A DNA stretch of 64,000 nucleotides. Origin: Nicotiana tabacum (taxonomy: Eukaryota; Streptophyta; Magnoliopsida; Solanales; Solanaceae). The position numbers were made by a program, and so were the translations under genes. Below the pieces are notes generated by a model, which worked only from the letters and a program-made list of their open reading frames with translations, was not told where the DNA came from and searched no databases. Of this stretch, positions 23,807 through 34,646 are shown piece after piece. Within the stretch, counting starts at the first letter, position 1; each line of letters begins with the position of its first letter. The DNA lies in assembly GCF_000715075.1 (NCBI RefSeq), contig NC_134095.1, positions 51,078,806 through 51,142,805 on the forward strand, read 5' to 3'.

Positions 23807-24641
23807 ATTGGGGTCTCTCAATGGAACTCGAGCGGGAGGAGTATAGAATATTGCTTGGCAGATGGCGCATCAGTTGTGTTCTTTCGAGTTGTGTAATGTT
23901 ATGTCAATTGTTTCGCTGTGGTTATGATGATTTGCTTTGGTTCTAGACATCAAACTGTGTGTGGCGGTCGATTTGAGTATGTTCGGACTGTTGCTTATTG
24001 GTGCGCATATTGTGCAAGCTATGGCTTAGGCCTGTATTGATGTGTCATATCACCAGAGTAGTGTGTTGGATTAGAGAAGATCGTTGGGATCATCAGTGAA
24101 TAAGAATAGATTCGATTTTAGCATGTGGGAAGGATAATATCAAGGTCCGGCTCAGAAATTTGCTATGGTATTTGCCAAAGGAGAAGTGGCTTCACGAATG
24201 GTTGATCTAAGAAATGGTTATGGCTTATTGCGTGTTTCATTTATCATTGGCAGTATATGAAAGTGTTGGAATGAGATTTTAGTTGATAAGAGGTTTTCTA
24301 CTGGTATTTTGTTGATGTGGCAGCTGTTATGAATAGAAGTTATCGCTACAAGCGTTTGAGTTATGTGGTTTATCATGAAATTGCATCCGAGGTTGCAGGT
24401 ATGGTTTGTTACAGCTGGTTCAGGCTTATTCAGAATATAGATGATGATTTCGGAAATGAAAATGTGGTTCTAAGGTTTATGGGCTAGATTGGGTTGTGAA
24501 ATTTCAGTTGCAGTGTGTTATCGGACCTATATGAGATAGGGTAACATGGGATCACCCCCAGGTATATGCATGGTAAGATTATTCAGCGATTGGTTGGCTT
24601 TTAGAACAACTCTGGGCACGTTCGAGGACGAACGTATGTTT
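23807..24641 (+). other. Internal region of B, 3' part (non-coding)
   Basis: It resumes the internal region of B after solo LTR I. From about 23870 it matches the minus strand of 13804-14554 in A. No coding frame is seen. Confidence 0.65.
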
Positions 24642-24653
24642 AAGTGGGGAGGA
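24642..24653 (+). other. Polypurine tract of element B
   Basis: AAGTGGGGAGGA directly precedes the LTR start TGTAACGAACCG. Confidence 0.82.
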
Positions 24654-25354
24654 TGTAACGAACCGACCGGTCGTTTTGAGCTTTGCACTTTGATCGTCAG
24701 CTCTCGGGCATGACTTGCCCCGTGTGATGTATTATGACTTATATAAATTGTTGGTTTTGGTTTTTAGGGAAATCAGAATGAATTTGGAAGAACAGTTCTC
24801 AGTTCTCAGTTTGCATCTTTAAATTTGAAAGGTTTGACTAAGATTTGACTTGTTTGTATATGATCTTGGATCGGAATTTTTATGATTTGGTTAGCTCCAT
24901 TGGGTGATTTGGGACATAGGAGCGTGATCGGAATGCATTTTGGAAGTCCGTGTGAGGTTTAGGCTTGAATTGGCGAGAGTGAGATTTCGACATTTTTCGG
25001 TTGATAGGTGAGATTTTGATATAGAGGTCGGACTGAAATTCCGTAAGTTGCAGTAGTTCCGTTGTGTCATTTGGGATGTGTGTGCAAAATTTCAGGTCAT
25101 TCGGACGTGCTTTGGTTGGGTTTTTGATCAAAAGCATAATTTGGAAGTTCTTGAAATTCTTAGTCTTGAATTCGATAAGATTCGGTGTTTTAATGCTTTT
25201 TTGAGCGTTCCGAAGGTTGAACAAGTTTGAATGGTGTTATGAGATATGTTGGCATGTTTGGTTGAGGTCCCGAGGGCCTCGGGGGTGATTTCGGATGGTT
25301 AGCGGAGAAGTCTAGATTTTGTTGCAGCTGCTGAATTTTCTACTTCTGGTATTT

Positions 25355-25670
25355 TCGCACCTGCGAATAGGGAACCGTAAGTGCCGCGCCGCATAAGCTG
25401 AGTTTTAGTCGCAGAAGCGGAAAAGGGATTGAGGAGCAGGAACTGCAGAAGCAGCTATGTGGACCGCATCTACGGAGCCGCAAATGCGGAAGTATGATCG
25501 CAGATGCGTAATTTCGGCTGTTAAGTGATTTCCGCAGAAGTGGACAAGAGACCGCAAATACGGTACCGCAGGTGCGTGGATTGACCGCAGACACGGGTAC
25601 TGATGTCATAAGTGAAATCTGCAGAAGCGGATGTTTTTCCGCAGATGCGCTATAGCATCGTAGGTGCGAA
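25355..25670 (+). repeat. CCGCAGATGCGG word array in 3' LTR of B
   Basis: About 15 words such as CCGCAGATGCG, CGCAGAAGCGGA and CCGCATCTACGG lie just upstream of CTGGGCAG and the TATA box. They occupy the same LTR position as the GCGATCGC arrays of A, but with a different core word. Confidence 0.68.
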
Positions 25671-25685
25671 AGAGCTGGGCAGAAG

Positions 25686-25697
25686 GTATAAAAATGC
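25686..25697 (+). promoter_or_regulatory. TATA box of 3' LTR of B
   Basis: GGTATAAAAATG follows GAGCTGGGCAGAA and precedes CCCC, a strong plant TATA context in a gypsy LTR. Confidence 0.6.
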
Positions 25698-27420
25698 CCC
25701 TTCGCGATTTTCAGTCATTTGTTCACCATTTTTGTGCGATTTTGGAGCTCCAAGCTGTGATTTCAAGAGGGGATGAAGTGTATCCACAGAGGTAAGCTAC
25801 TTGGGTTTTATACCCTGTGTTTATGGTGATTATATCCACAGAGGTAAGCTACTTAGAATATTTTAATGATTGTGTACTGATTGTGGCTAGATTTGGAGAA
25901 TCCGGAGGTCGATTTGTGTGGGCGAGGCATCGCGGGCTAGAGTTTGCACCGGATCGAGGTGAGTAATGATTGTAAATGATGTTTTAAGGGTTCGAAACCC
26001 CAGATTGTACATCGTAATGCTATATTGAGGTAAGGCACACGCTTGGTGACGAGCGTGGGGTCGCACACTATTGGAAATTGTGACTTGGTCCGTCACGATT
26101 GATGATTTTTCTGCATATTTAATTGAAAACTAATTGCTATCATCATTATTTGGGCTGAATGCCATATTTGGGCCTAGTGCCAGCTATTTGAACCCTTCGG
26201 GGATTTTTGTTGATATTTCCTCACAGTTTTGACTTTATACTTGAACTCAATCATGTTGTTTTCCATTGTTTTCAAAACTCAGCCAAGTTTATTTTGCTTT
26301 AACACTTGAAATGATATTACAAATAATATTTTGGGCTGAGCATCATGTTTTCCTATTGCCCGAGTGGCTTATGTGATTTTTGACTGAGTAAGGCCGAGGG
26401 CCTGTGTTGTGAGGATATCTTTTGGTTTGGGTTGCACGCTGCAGCAGTGATACACTGATCTGATTATGAGGCCGAGGGCCTGAGATATGTACGCCACGAG
26501 GTGGCTTGTTGATATTGATATGAGGCCGAGAGCCTCTTTATGATGCCACGAGGTGGCTTGATATTGCGCTTGGGTCGTAAGGGGCCCCTCCAGGAGTCTG
26601 CACACCCCCAGTGAGCGCGGATACCCATAGTGATATGAGAAATAGCCTGAGGGGTTGGTATTGTTCGGAAATATTGCCCGAGGGGCGGATTTGTTGACAT
26701 TGTGCCGAGGGGCGAACCTTATGTGCTTATCTTTCTTATTTGACTATCAATTACCTGTTTAATTGTGCATTTGTGCCTGAGGGGCGGATTTCGGTGCTTA
26801 TCTGCACTAGTTGTTCTACATTCATTGTGTAACTGTTGAAAAAGTCATTTTTGAAGAAGTTTAAACTAAGCTAAGATGTTTTAAGGATTTTTCAGCTTCA
26901 TTGCTTTCTTATTTGTTTCTGAACTGCTTTTATACAGCATGTTGATGCACTTTTAGTGATTTCTTTCCATTCAGACTTTAGTTATGATTATTACTCACTG
27001 AGTTGGAGTACTCACTTTACTTCCTCCACCTTGTGTGCAGATTCAAGTATTTTTGAACCCGGTAGAGGGTATTGGCTGATCGGAGGCAGAGTCATCGGAG
27101 TTTAGCAAGGTAGTTGCCGGTGTTCGCAGCACTGCTTTTCCCCCTCTTCATTTCATTAGTCTGTATTTTGTACATTTTAGACTTTTCAGTTGTATTTATA
27201 CCCTAGTAGATGCTCGTGACTTGTGACACCCCGGTATCGGGCTGTGTTTGGACTGTGTTCCGCACATTATAAAGTCTTTTGCTTAGTCTTTGGTTTATTT
27301 ACTCATGCTTATACTGTTTATTAATACTTAACTATTTAAAAATTGAATTAGGATTAGTTGGCTGGCCTTGTCTTCACGAGAGGCGCCATCACGACCGGGT
27401 CTGGGTTTAGGATCGTGACA

Positions 27421-29912
27421 GTGACCCACAACCACAACATAACTTGTTTATGCGAACTTCCCATCTCCAAGTCCATATTGCACATGAATCACCATGCCCG
27501 AACCCAACTTCACTGCCTGAACATCTAACGCACATCTGATACTCGATCATTCCACGAGGGATACTCCCAAAATCCTTCTGTGCTACCAAGCAAACTTGAA
27601 TATCAGCAGTCGATCCAACAAGAGAGTACGACAATACAAAGGAAGTATCCTTAACTCAAACATATCGCCCTTTTCTGAAAATGTATACCCTCATCAAGCC
27701 ACCCCAATTAGTAATATCATTTCCCTAATCTTCTGAAACTGCTCGCTGCCTAAGAATTTATGACCTTCCCTTTAGAACTGAACCGTGACCTTACACATGT
27801 AAATTTCAATCCTACACAATATACCGCATATACCATACCATCCTAGGATAAACATGAGAACTTCATATCCATTTCGAGCCACAACCAAGTACGTACTCAA
27901 CTAGCAAGAACTTTCCATTTGGTCCCATCTAGAAGAAAATCACTATACATCATATGCTCCTTACGCCCATAGAAAATATATATCTCTAACCGTGGTCGAA
28001 ACCATCAAGAACTCTCCGAGCTCCAGTTGCACAAAACCAAGCCGTCAGAACTGAATCCTTCTAACTTGACCAAGCTACGCAGGTCACCAAAAACCCAAGA
28101 GCATTGCCATGAAATACCTGTAGAAACCCACTGCACCATAAACACCCAAGAACCGATCATATCCGTCACCATGCAGATCCAACCTACTACCAAGGTGTCC
28201 TAATTGTTTGAGTTCCTTCCGAATTACCTCTAAATTGATACATTTCCTTGCTAGTACACCACTATCCTTAACTAAAACTTGCCCCACGAACTTTAGCATA
28301 AAACCACACAACCCTAAGGCTCATAAACTCTTCTAAAACACCCCCAAAAGTACCATAACCGAGAATTCCGCTCTGAAGAGACCATCTAAAAATCTAAAGC
28401 CATTACATTCGCCTTCTTGATACTGATATGTAGAACCCATAATGATATAGAAATGTCACAAGTCCTGAAATCCTTCCATATAAGTCGCAGCTTCTAACCA
28501 ACACACATCCTGAAGATTCCCAATTGCCACGTATAAATCTTGAATTTATTGGAACCATTCTCGAGAATTATCCACTCTACTCAAATCTCAATTAGACTGA
28601 CTAAACGGACCGAACGACTTGTGCCCCATTAGCACTCCAACACCTAAGGAAGTAACCCATTCTTCTAAGCCGCCGAGCGATTCTTCCTACTCCATCCCAT
28701 TACATTCCTTACAAACAACAACTAAATCATCCAATGTTCCTCATATACTCATAAAGCATAACACAACCCTCGCCCGAAATGTCCTTTACTCAAGTCATCC
28801 TCGATCTCAGCCTCTGTAAGCCATAACTGATTCACTAGTATACCTCAAATTGGAACCAACACAACACATAATCGTGCAATAAACTTATCAATAGCAGACT
28901 CCCCCACTTGGCTCAAAGCCATAGATCAAAACCCCCAATAAATCATAATGCCCATACTCTATCACTGACATAATTCCATAGTGAGAGTCAACTAAATCTC
29001 TTCAAAAGCTCATGCAACACATCCATCTAGTATTTCAAATCATCTACAAGTCTCGCGTTCACCCTCGTAACAGACAAGCCCACTCTCAAAAGAGATCCAA
29101 GCTCAAATTGAAACATCTATACTTCACTGGTAAAAGAGGACTCCCAACCAATTACATAAGGATCACACAAATCTTAGAACACCCCGCAGGAGATAATCCA
29201 CCTGCTTAGCCTCAAACTAGTATTTCTCTATACTCTTCCATAATCATAACTATTACAAAATCACTTAATCTTCCTAACTCTGAACTCATATCACAACATG
29301 AAATCTACTTCACTTCCCCAACTAGACAACATGAAAAGATCCTTCAACACGCCCACAACTCGGGCTATACATCAAATCACGATGGAAATTAAACACCGAA
29401 TAGTTCTTACTACCCTCACACAGACCCTTCTCATCTCCTCCAAATCATATGAATACATCTCGCAGTCACATCATACTCATCACATAGTTATCCAGTCATT
29501 ACTTTCCCTAATAGGGACACTATCGAACATATAAATCCAAAAACACGCGTTCACACAATAAACAACTCAGGGCTCAAGCTACAGGCAAGGTCTGGCCTCA
29601 AGTCCTCCAGACTGGCCCAACATAACACACAGAAATCACATCTCGCCCTTTGATCAGGGAATCACAAGTCATTGATACACAGCTGATACCGAGCGCTCAT
29701 GCTCACATACGAACGCGTGGAAGGAATTTCAAGAGTTACATTTCAAGCTGAATCAAGGATGCAAGGTAAGAATTTCAAGAATGTAGGATTTCCTAAAGGT
29801 TGTGCAGCCTCCCGAGGATAAGTACAGACGTCTCCGTACCGATCTGTGAGACCTGCTTATGAATGTGGGATTTACTAAACCTGCTCATGACTCGTAAGAC
29901 CTATGTAACCTA
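27421..29912 (-). other. Internal region of A, 5' part (non-coding)
   Basis: The minus strand is collinear with 16416-18905 of element B, for example around the words GATCGACTGCTGATATTC and AAGTTCTTG(CTAG)TTGAGTACGTA. It ends at 27421 against the end of the 3' LTR of B. Open frames here are short and have no domain match that I can see. Confidence 0.68.
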
Positions 29913-29925
29913 GACTCTGATACCA
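29913..29925 (-). other. Primer binding site of element A
   Basis: The minus strand reads TGGTATCAGAGTC three bases after the LTR end (GTGACA): an initiator tRNA-Met type PBS. Confidence 0.82.
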
Positions 29926-29928
29926 ACT

Positions 29929-32900
29929 TGTCACGACCCTAAACCGAACCCGATTGTGATGGTTCCTATCGCGAATACTAGGCCAGCTGACGTAATGCCC
30001 GAATTCAACCAGTATTCAATAAAAGTCAATTTTAAGCCATTAATTAATCAATAATCTCATAATATAAGTCTAAATGAACAGTGCGGAATAAATTCACAAG
30101 CCCATCATCGGGGTGTCACAAGTCACGAGCATTTACTAAGGTCTGAATACAACCAAGAGTCTGAAAATATACTATAACAGGATAAGGAAGGTAAGAGGGA
30201 GAAAGCAGGGTTGCGAACGCGCGTGCAGATATCTTGCTAACTCCGATGACTCTACTACTGAGCAATCAACACCCACTACCGGATTCAGAAATACCTGAAT
30301 TTTCACACAAGGTGCATGGAGTAATGTGAGTACTCCAACTCAGTAAGTAATAAAAGCAAATGAAATATGAGCAGTAAGAAAACACGTAAGCCACATCATA
30401 ATGCTACAGCAAATACAGTACATTTCCAAAATAGTAAAGAAATTATTTATTCCGTAAATCAAACTCAGTTTCAGTAAAACCCCTTTACTTTTTCGAACAT
30501 CTTCTAATAGTTTCAAACGAGTGATAAAATCAGTGAGTACAAATGACAGAAACGTAAATAGCCCCTCGGGTAAAACATGTACCATACACCGCCCCTTGGG
30601 CAAAATATCAACAGAACCAGTCCTCGAGCTACCTCACAATCACTCGTAATCAGCCCCTCGGGCATAACATCAATCAAGAACAGCCCATCGGGCAACAACA
30701 CAAAACAACAACAGCCCCTCGGGCTACATAACATCACTCACATTGGGTACCCCCGCTCACTAGGAGTGTGCAGACTCCGGAGGGACTCCTACAACCCAAG
30801 CACTATAACAAGCCATCTCGTGGCATAAATCAATTAGGCCCTCGCCCTCATAACAACAAGCCACCTCATGGCATAAATCAATCAGGCCCTCGGCTTCACA
30901 ATATCATGAATCAGTAATAACTTGCTGCGGCATGCAACCCGATCCAATAATATCCTCACAACACAGGTCCTCGACCTTACTCAGTCAGAAATCTCTCAAG
31001 CCACTCGGACAATAGTAAAACATGATGCTCAACCCAAAATATCATTTAAAATATCAAAACGAAGTAAATATGGCTGAGTTATGAAAGAAGTAGAAAACAA
31101 CAAGACTAAGTACAAATCTGAAGTCATAATAGTGAGGAACAATAGTAAAAAGCCCCTAAGGGTCCAAAATAGTTGGCACAAGGCCCAAATATGACATTTA
31201 GCCCAAAACATAGTAATACTTTCCAAAACACAATGATATCAACAGTTTTCAATCAAATACGCGACTTAATAATCATACGGGATGGACTAAGTCACAATCC
31301 CCAACAGTGCACGACCCCACACTCGACATTTAGCTTGTACGTCACCTCAAAGTAGCACAACGATGTGAAATCCGGGATTTCATACCCTCACGACAACATT
31401 TACAATCATTACTTACCTCAATCCAGTCCAAACTCTAGCCCGCGATGCCTTTGTCTCTCGACTCAACCTTTGGATGCTCCAAATATAGCCAAAAATAGTA
31501 CCATACAATCACAATATGGTAAGGGAAGAAAGCCCACTCGAAAATAACCAATTTACATAAAAAATCCCGAAATAGGACAAATCTGACCCCCAGGCCCACG
31601 TCTCGTAAAGATTAAAATCACATCAATAGAATCCTTATCTTCCCACGAGTCCATTCATACCAAGAACATCAAAATCGGACCTCAAATGGCCCCTCAAATT
31701 CCCAATTTACACTCTCCAATTTCAAGCCCTAATTCCCCAATTTTAGGCTTTAAATCCCACTTATTTCATGTTTAAACAAGTAAGAATCAACATAGGATCG
31801 AGTTTTTGGTTCATTAATCTTACCTCAAAGAAGTTATCTTGAATTCCCTCTTCAATCTCCCCCCAGAAGCTCCAAAACCGACTCAAAAATGGTATACTAT
31901 GGTCAAAAATCGCGAAAATGGCTATTTAAACATTCTGCCCAGCGATGTAAATTCCTTCACTGCGATCGCGGAAATAGCCTTGCGATCGCGAAGCAGATAA
32001 TTTGATTACGCTCATTTTAACCCTATACGATCGCATAAAACACCACGTGATCGTGAAGCACTGCCTTAGCTACCTCACGTGATCGCGGCCTCGCCCACGC
32101 GATCGGATAGAGCAAACCTCACCACTCCACACTAGCTCCTTCTCTACTACGCGAACGCGACATTTGCCACGCGTTCACGAACCATAATATCTCAACAAAT
32201 CGTGATCACATTCAGACCTTGGCGATCGCACTGAAGAAATTTCACCTCTGCCCCAAAAAACCTACGCGATCGCGAAGAACAAATGTCTACAACAGAACTG
32301 AAGGAAAATTTGCAATCTTCAAAACATGAATTTGATCCGTTTAACCACCCGAACTCACCTGAGGCCCTTGGGACCTCAACCAAACATGCCGATATATCCC
32401 ATAACATCATTCCAACTTGTTGCAACCTTCGAAACACTCAAAACAACATCAAATCATCAACGAATTCAAGCCTAAAAATTCTGAAAACTTTCGAATTCCG
32501 ATTTCGATCAAAAAGTCTATCAAACCTCATCCAAATGGCCTGAAATTTTGCACACACGTCATAAATGACACAACGGACCTACTCCAATTTCTAGAATTAT
32601 ATTTCGATCCCGATATTAAAATTTCCACTACCAACCGAAAAATGTCAAAATTCTAATTTCGCCAATTCAAGCCTAAATCTACCAAGGACCTCCAAAATAC
32701 ATTCCGGACGCGCTCCCAAGTCCAAAATCACCTAACGGAGCTAACCAAATTATAAAAAATCCAAATCCGAGATAGAATACTAAAAAGTCAAAACTTGGTC
32801 AAACCATTCAAAATTAAAGTTTCAAGCTGAGTATTATTCTTCCATATCTGTTCTGATTAACCTGAAAACCAAAACCGACGATTTACATAAGTCATAATAC

Positions 32901-32976
32901 ATCATACGGGGCTAGTCATGCCCGAGAACTGGCGAGCAAAGTACAAATGCTCAAAACGACTGATCGGATCGTTACA
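29929..32976 (-). repeat. 5' LTR of element A (3048 bp)
   Basis: On the minus strand it runs from TGTAACGATCCGATC to GGGTCGTGACA beside the PBS. It contains the palindrome array (30555-30900), hairpin block (30754-30804), CTGGGCAG near 31938 (minus), and the GCGATCGC array (31945-32280). Confidence 0.85.
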
Positions 32977-33884
32977 CAAATAGCTTAAGAATCAAGCCTA
33001 TTGAATTAGTTTTCAGTGCTTCAATTTGTTCAGGTGTCTAACTAAAACTAGATTTGATTGCTCGTGCTGTGCATGGGCCCAATCTATTGAAACATTAGTT
33101 TATTACAAGTATCTATATATATATTTATAAAAGAGGGACCTTAAGGAGTGATATGACATCTCTCAGAGAAAATGCATTTATCTATTATCTCAAATCTCAA
33201 TTTTTTAGGAATTTAAACACAAAAATTTCAATTATTAAATCTAAAAGAACTTCAGTTACAACAACTGGAATTACAAAAGGCGCGTCTCCCAAAATCCTCG
33301 AGAAACGTTTCAAACAAAAATTTCACGACTTAAACCCAACATTATATTCTCTTCTCCACATCAAATGGAAATTTTCCTCAACTATTGTGCAGCATCACTA
33401 TGAAATTAGCATTACATACTTTATAATTTTCCTAATTTTCTTCCATGCCTGAATTACACTGAGAAAGATCTGAAGGTGTGAATGAACATGTTTGGTTGAT
33501 CTTTGACTTTATATGTATTTGTATTAATTTCCTTTCTTTCTTTCTTCGTTCGCAGTCCTTTAATTCTGTTTCCAAATTAGAATGGACGTCCGATTCGAAA
33601 AGTGCTTAAGTGCAACCAGATCTACTCAAAATGGTGCATTTTCTCTCTACGCATTTAGCCTTCTAACGCTGTAATTGCTGTCTTGTTTGGATTTTCTCTG
33701 TGTACTTGTATGGTTTCACTCCAGTGTTTTCGTTTTTCTCTTTACTCCTTTTTATTCTTTGTATTTACCGGGAAAATGATGGGTGTATTAGAGTTGAAGA
33801 AGGATATAACTAAAAAAAGGAAGTATGTTTTGGTGATTTTGTCGGAGAGATAACGATAATTTTGGAGAATAATTTTAGGACAAG
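32977..33884. other. Unassigned AT-rich interval
   Basis: I see no gene. The stretch at 33108-33140 (TCTATATATATATTTATAAAAG followed by an AGGGACC-like word) resembles the 5' ends of some plant Helitrons. No 3' hairpin with CTRR could be paired with it. The 99-aa open frame at 33153-33452 has no recognisable motif. Confidence 0.3.
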
Positions 33885-34033
33885 AGGGGTTTGCTCTGAT
33901 GGTAAGCAACCTCCACTTCCAACCAAGAATTTGTGAGTTCGAGTCTCCCCAAGAGCAAGGTGGGAAGTTCTTGGAGGGAAAGATGCTGACTGTCTATTTG
34001 GAAACAGCCTCTCTAACCTAGGGTAGAGGTAAG
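33885..34033 (+). mobile_element. tRNA-derived SINE, 5' part
   Basis: It contains an A-box-like TGCTCTGATGGTAAGC and a B-box-like GAGTTCGAGTCTCC, then GAGCAAGGTGGGAAGTTCTTGG and AACCTAGGGTAGAGGTAAG. This is the pattern of Solanaceae tRNA-derived SINEs (TS/SolS type). It is interrupted at 34034, and its end is found at 34593-34646. Confidence 0.75.
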
Positions 34034-34587
34034 TGTATTGGGAAAAAACTGAGTTTATTTTAAAAGATGATGTGGCATGACAAGTGGATTAGTTAAATGG
34101 TCAAAGCGCAGCAATTGACTAAGAGGCACGGATGGAAACAGCCACGGGAAGAAGAATTTAAATAGGCACGAGACGACGTATAGATACGAGTTTCGTACCA
34201 ATTTAAATTATCTACAGCCAACGGATAGAAGGCATTGAAAGCAAAGATCTGGTGACAGAAAGGAGTCCAAATTCATTATTAAATACTTGATACGTTACGA
34301 AATCGGTATTTAATAGGAATGATTGTATAACGGCTTATTTAATATCATTTATTACTCATGATTATATCATTAAAGCTGATGCTTCATTCCTTTACCTAGA
34401 ATTATCTATAAAAGGAAGAAGTATCATCATTTGTAAGGACACAGAATACTATTGAGAATTTATTGAAATACACATCTATTTGCTTTTTTACTATCGTTTT
34501 CAAAAGTATTTTATTTTTGTCTCCTGATTATCAGTAACCCGAATTTCTTTTTAGCTTTGACCAAAGACTCAAATTTTTTGTTAAACA
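34034..34587 (+). mobile_element. LTR-like insertion of about 554 bp splitting the SINE
   Basis: It begins TGTATTGGGAAAAAACTGAG and ends TTGTTAAACA. A TATAAAAGG box lies near 34408. It has no coding capacity. The size and ends suggest a solo LTR of a small copia or TRIM-type element. The flanking five bases (GTAAG and AATTG) do not match, so the boundary or the mechanism is uncertain. Confidence 0.5.
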
Positions 34588-34592
34588 AATTG

Positions 34593-34646
34593 GTCAGCGT
34601 ACTACCCTCCCAAGATCCCACTAAGTGAGATTATACTGTGTTGCTG
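34593..34646 (+). mobile_element. tRNA-derived SINE, 3' part
   Basis: It contains GTCAGCGTACTACCCTCCC, CCCACTAAGTGAGATTATAC and TGTGTTGCTG, the usual 3' third of the Solanaceae SINE. It continues the piece that ends at 34033. Confidence 0.72.

Larger units (their letters stand above)
14555..27420 (+). mobile_element. Element B: plus-strand non-autonomous gypsy-type element inside A
   Basis: It has a truncated 5' LTR (about 14555-16400), a PBS at 16403, an internal region at 16401-19604 plus 23807-24653, a polypurine tract, and a 3' LTR at 24654-27420. An Ogre-type solo LTR (19605-23801) is inserted in the internal region. Without that insert the internal region is about 4.05 kb with only protease/RT debris. 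The 5' LTR lacks its first 1 kb or more and element A lacks about 0.75 kb at the same junction; one deletion explains both. Confidence 0.8.
24654..27420 (+). repeat. 3' LTR of element B (2767 bp)
   Basis: It runs from TGTAACGAACCGACCGG to GGATCGTGACA. It has a CG-rich array at 25355-25670, CTGGGCAG at 25676, a clear TATA box (GGTATAAAAATG) at 25686-25697, the hairpin block at 26566-26619, and palindrome words at 26390-26720. A 22-bp word beginning TATCCACAGAGGTAAG occurs twice (25788 and 25830). Sequence present in the other LTRs is missing after the second copy. Confidence 0.85.
10895..32976 (-). mobile_element. Element A: minus-strand non-autonomous gypsy-type element, split by B
   Basis: The 5' LTR is 29929-32976, the PBS 29913-29925, and the internal region 27421-29928 plus 13804-14554. 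The polypurine tract is at 13794-13803 and the truncated 3' LTR at 10895-13793. Plus-strand element B occupies about 14555-27420. The internal region matches that of B, and no gag or pol reading frame survives. The outermost 180 bp of the 3' LTR are missing, and no matching TSD was found (CAAAT at the right is not repeated at the left). The two LTRs differ at roughly one base in ten by eye, so this is an old insertion. Confidence 0.8.

Noticed and set aside
32972..32981. CAAAT as TSD of element A
   Set aside because: The matching five bases are not found next to 10895, where the LTR is truncated.
33153..33452. 99-codon frame and a possible Helitron 5' end near 33110
   Set aside because: The TCTATATATA...TATAAAAG start is suggestive, but no CTRR end with hairpin could be paired with it, and the frame has no Rep/Hel motif.
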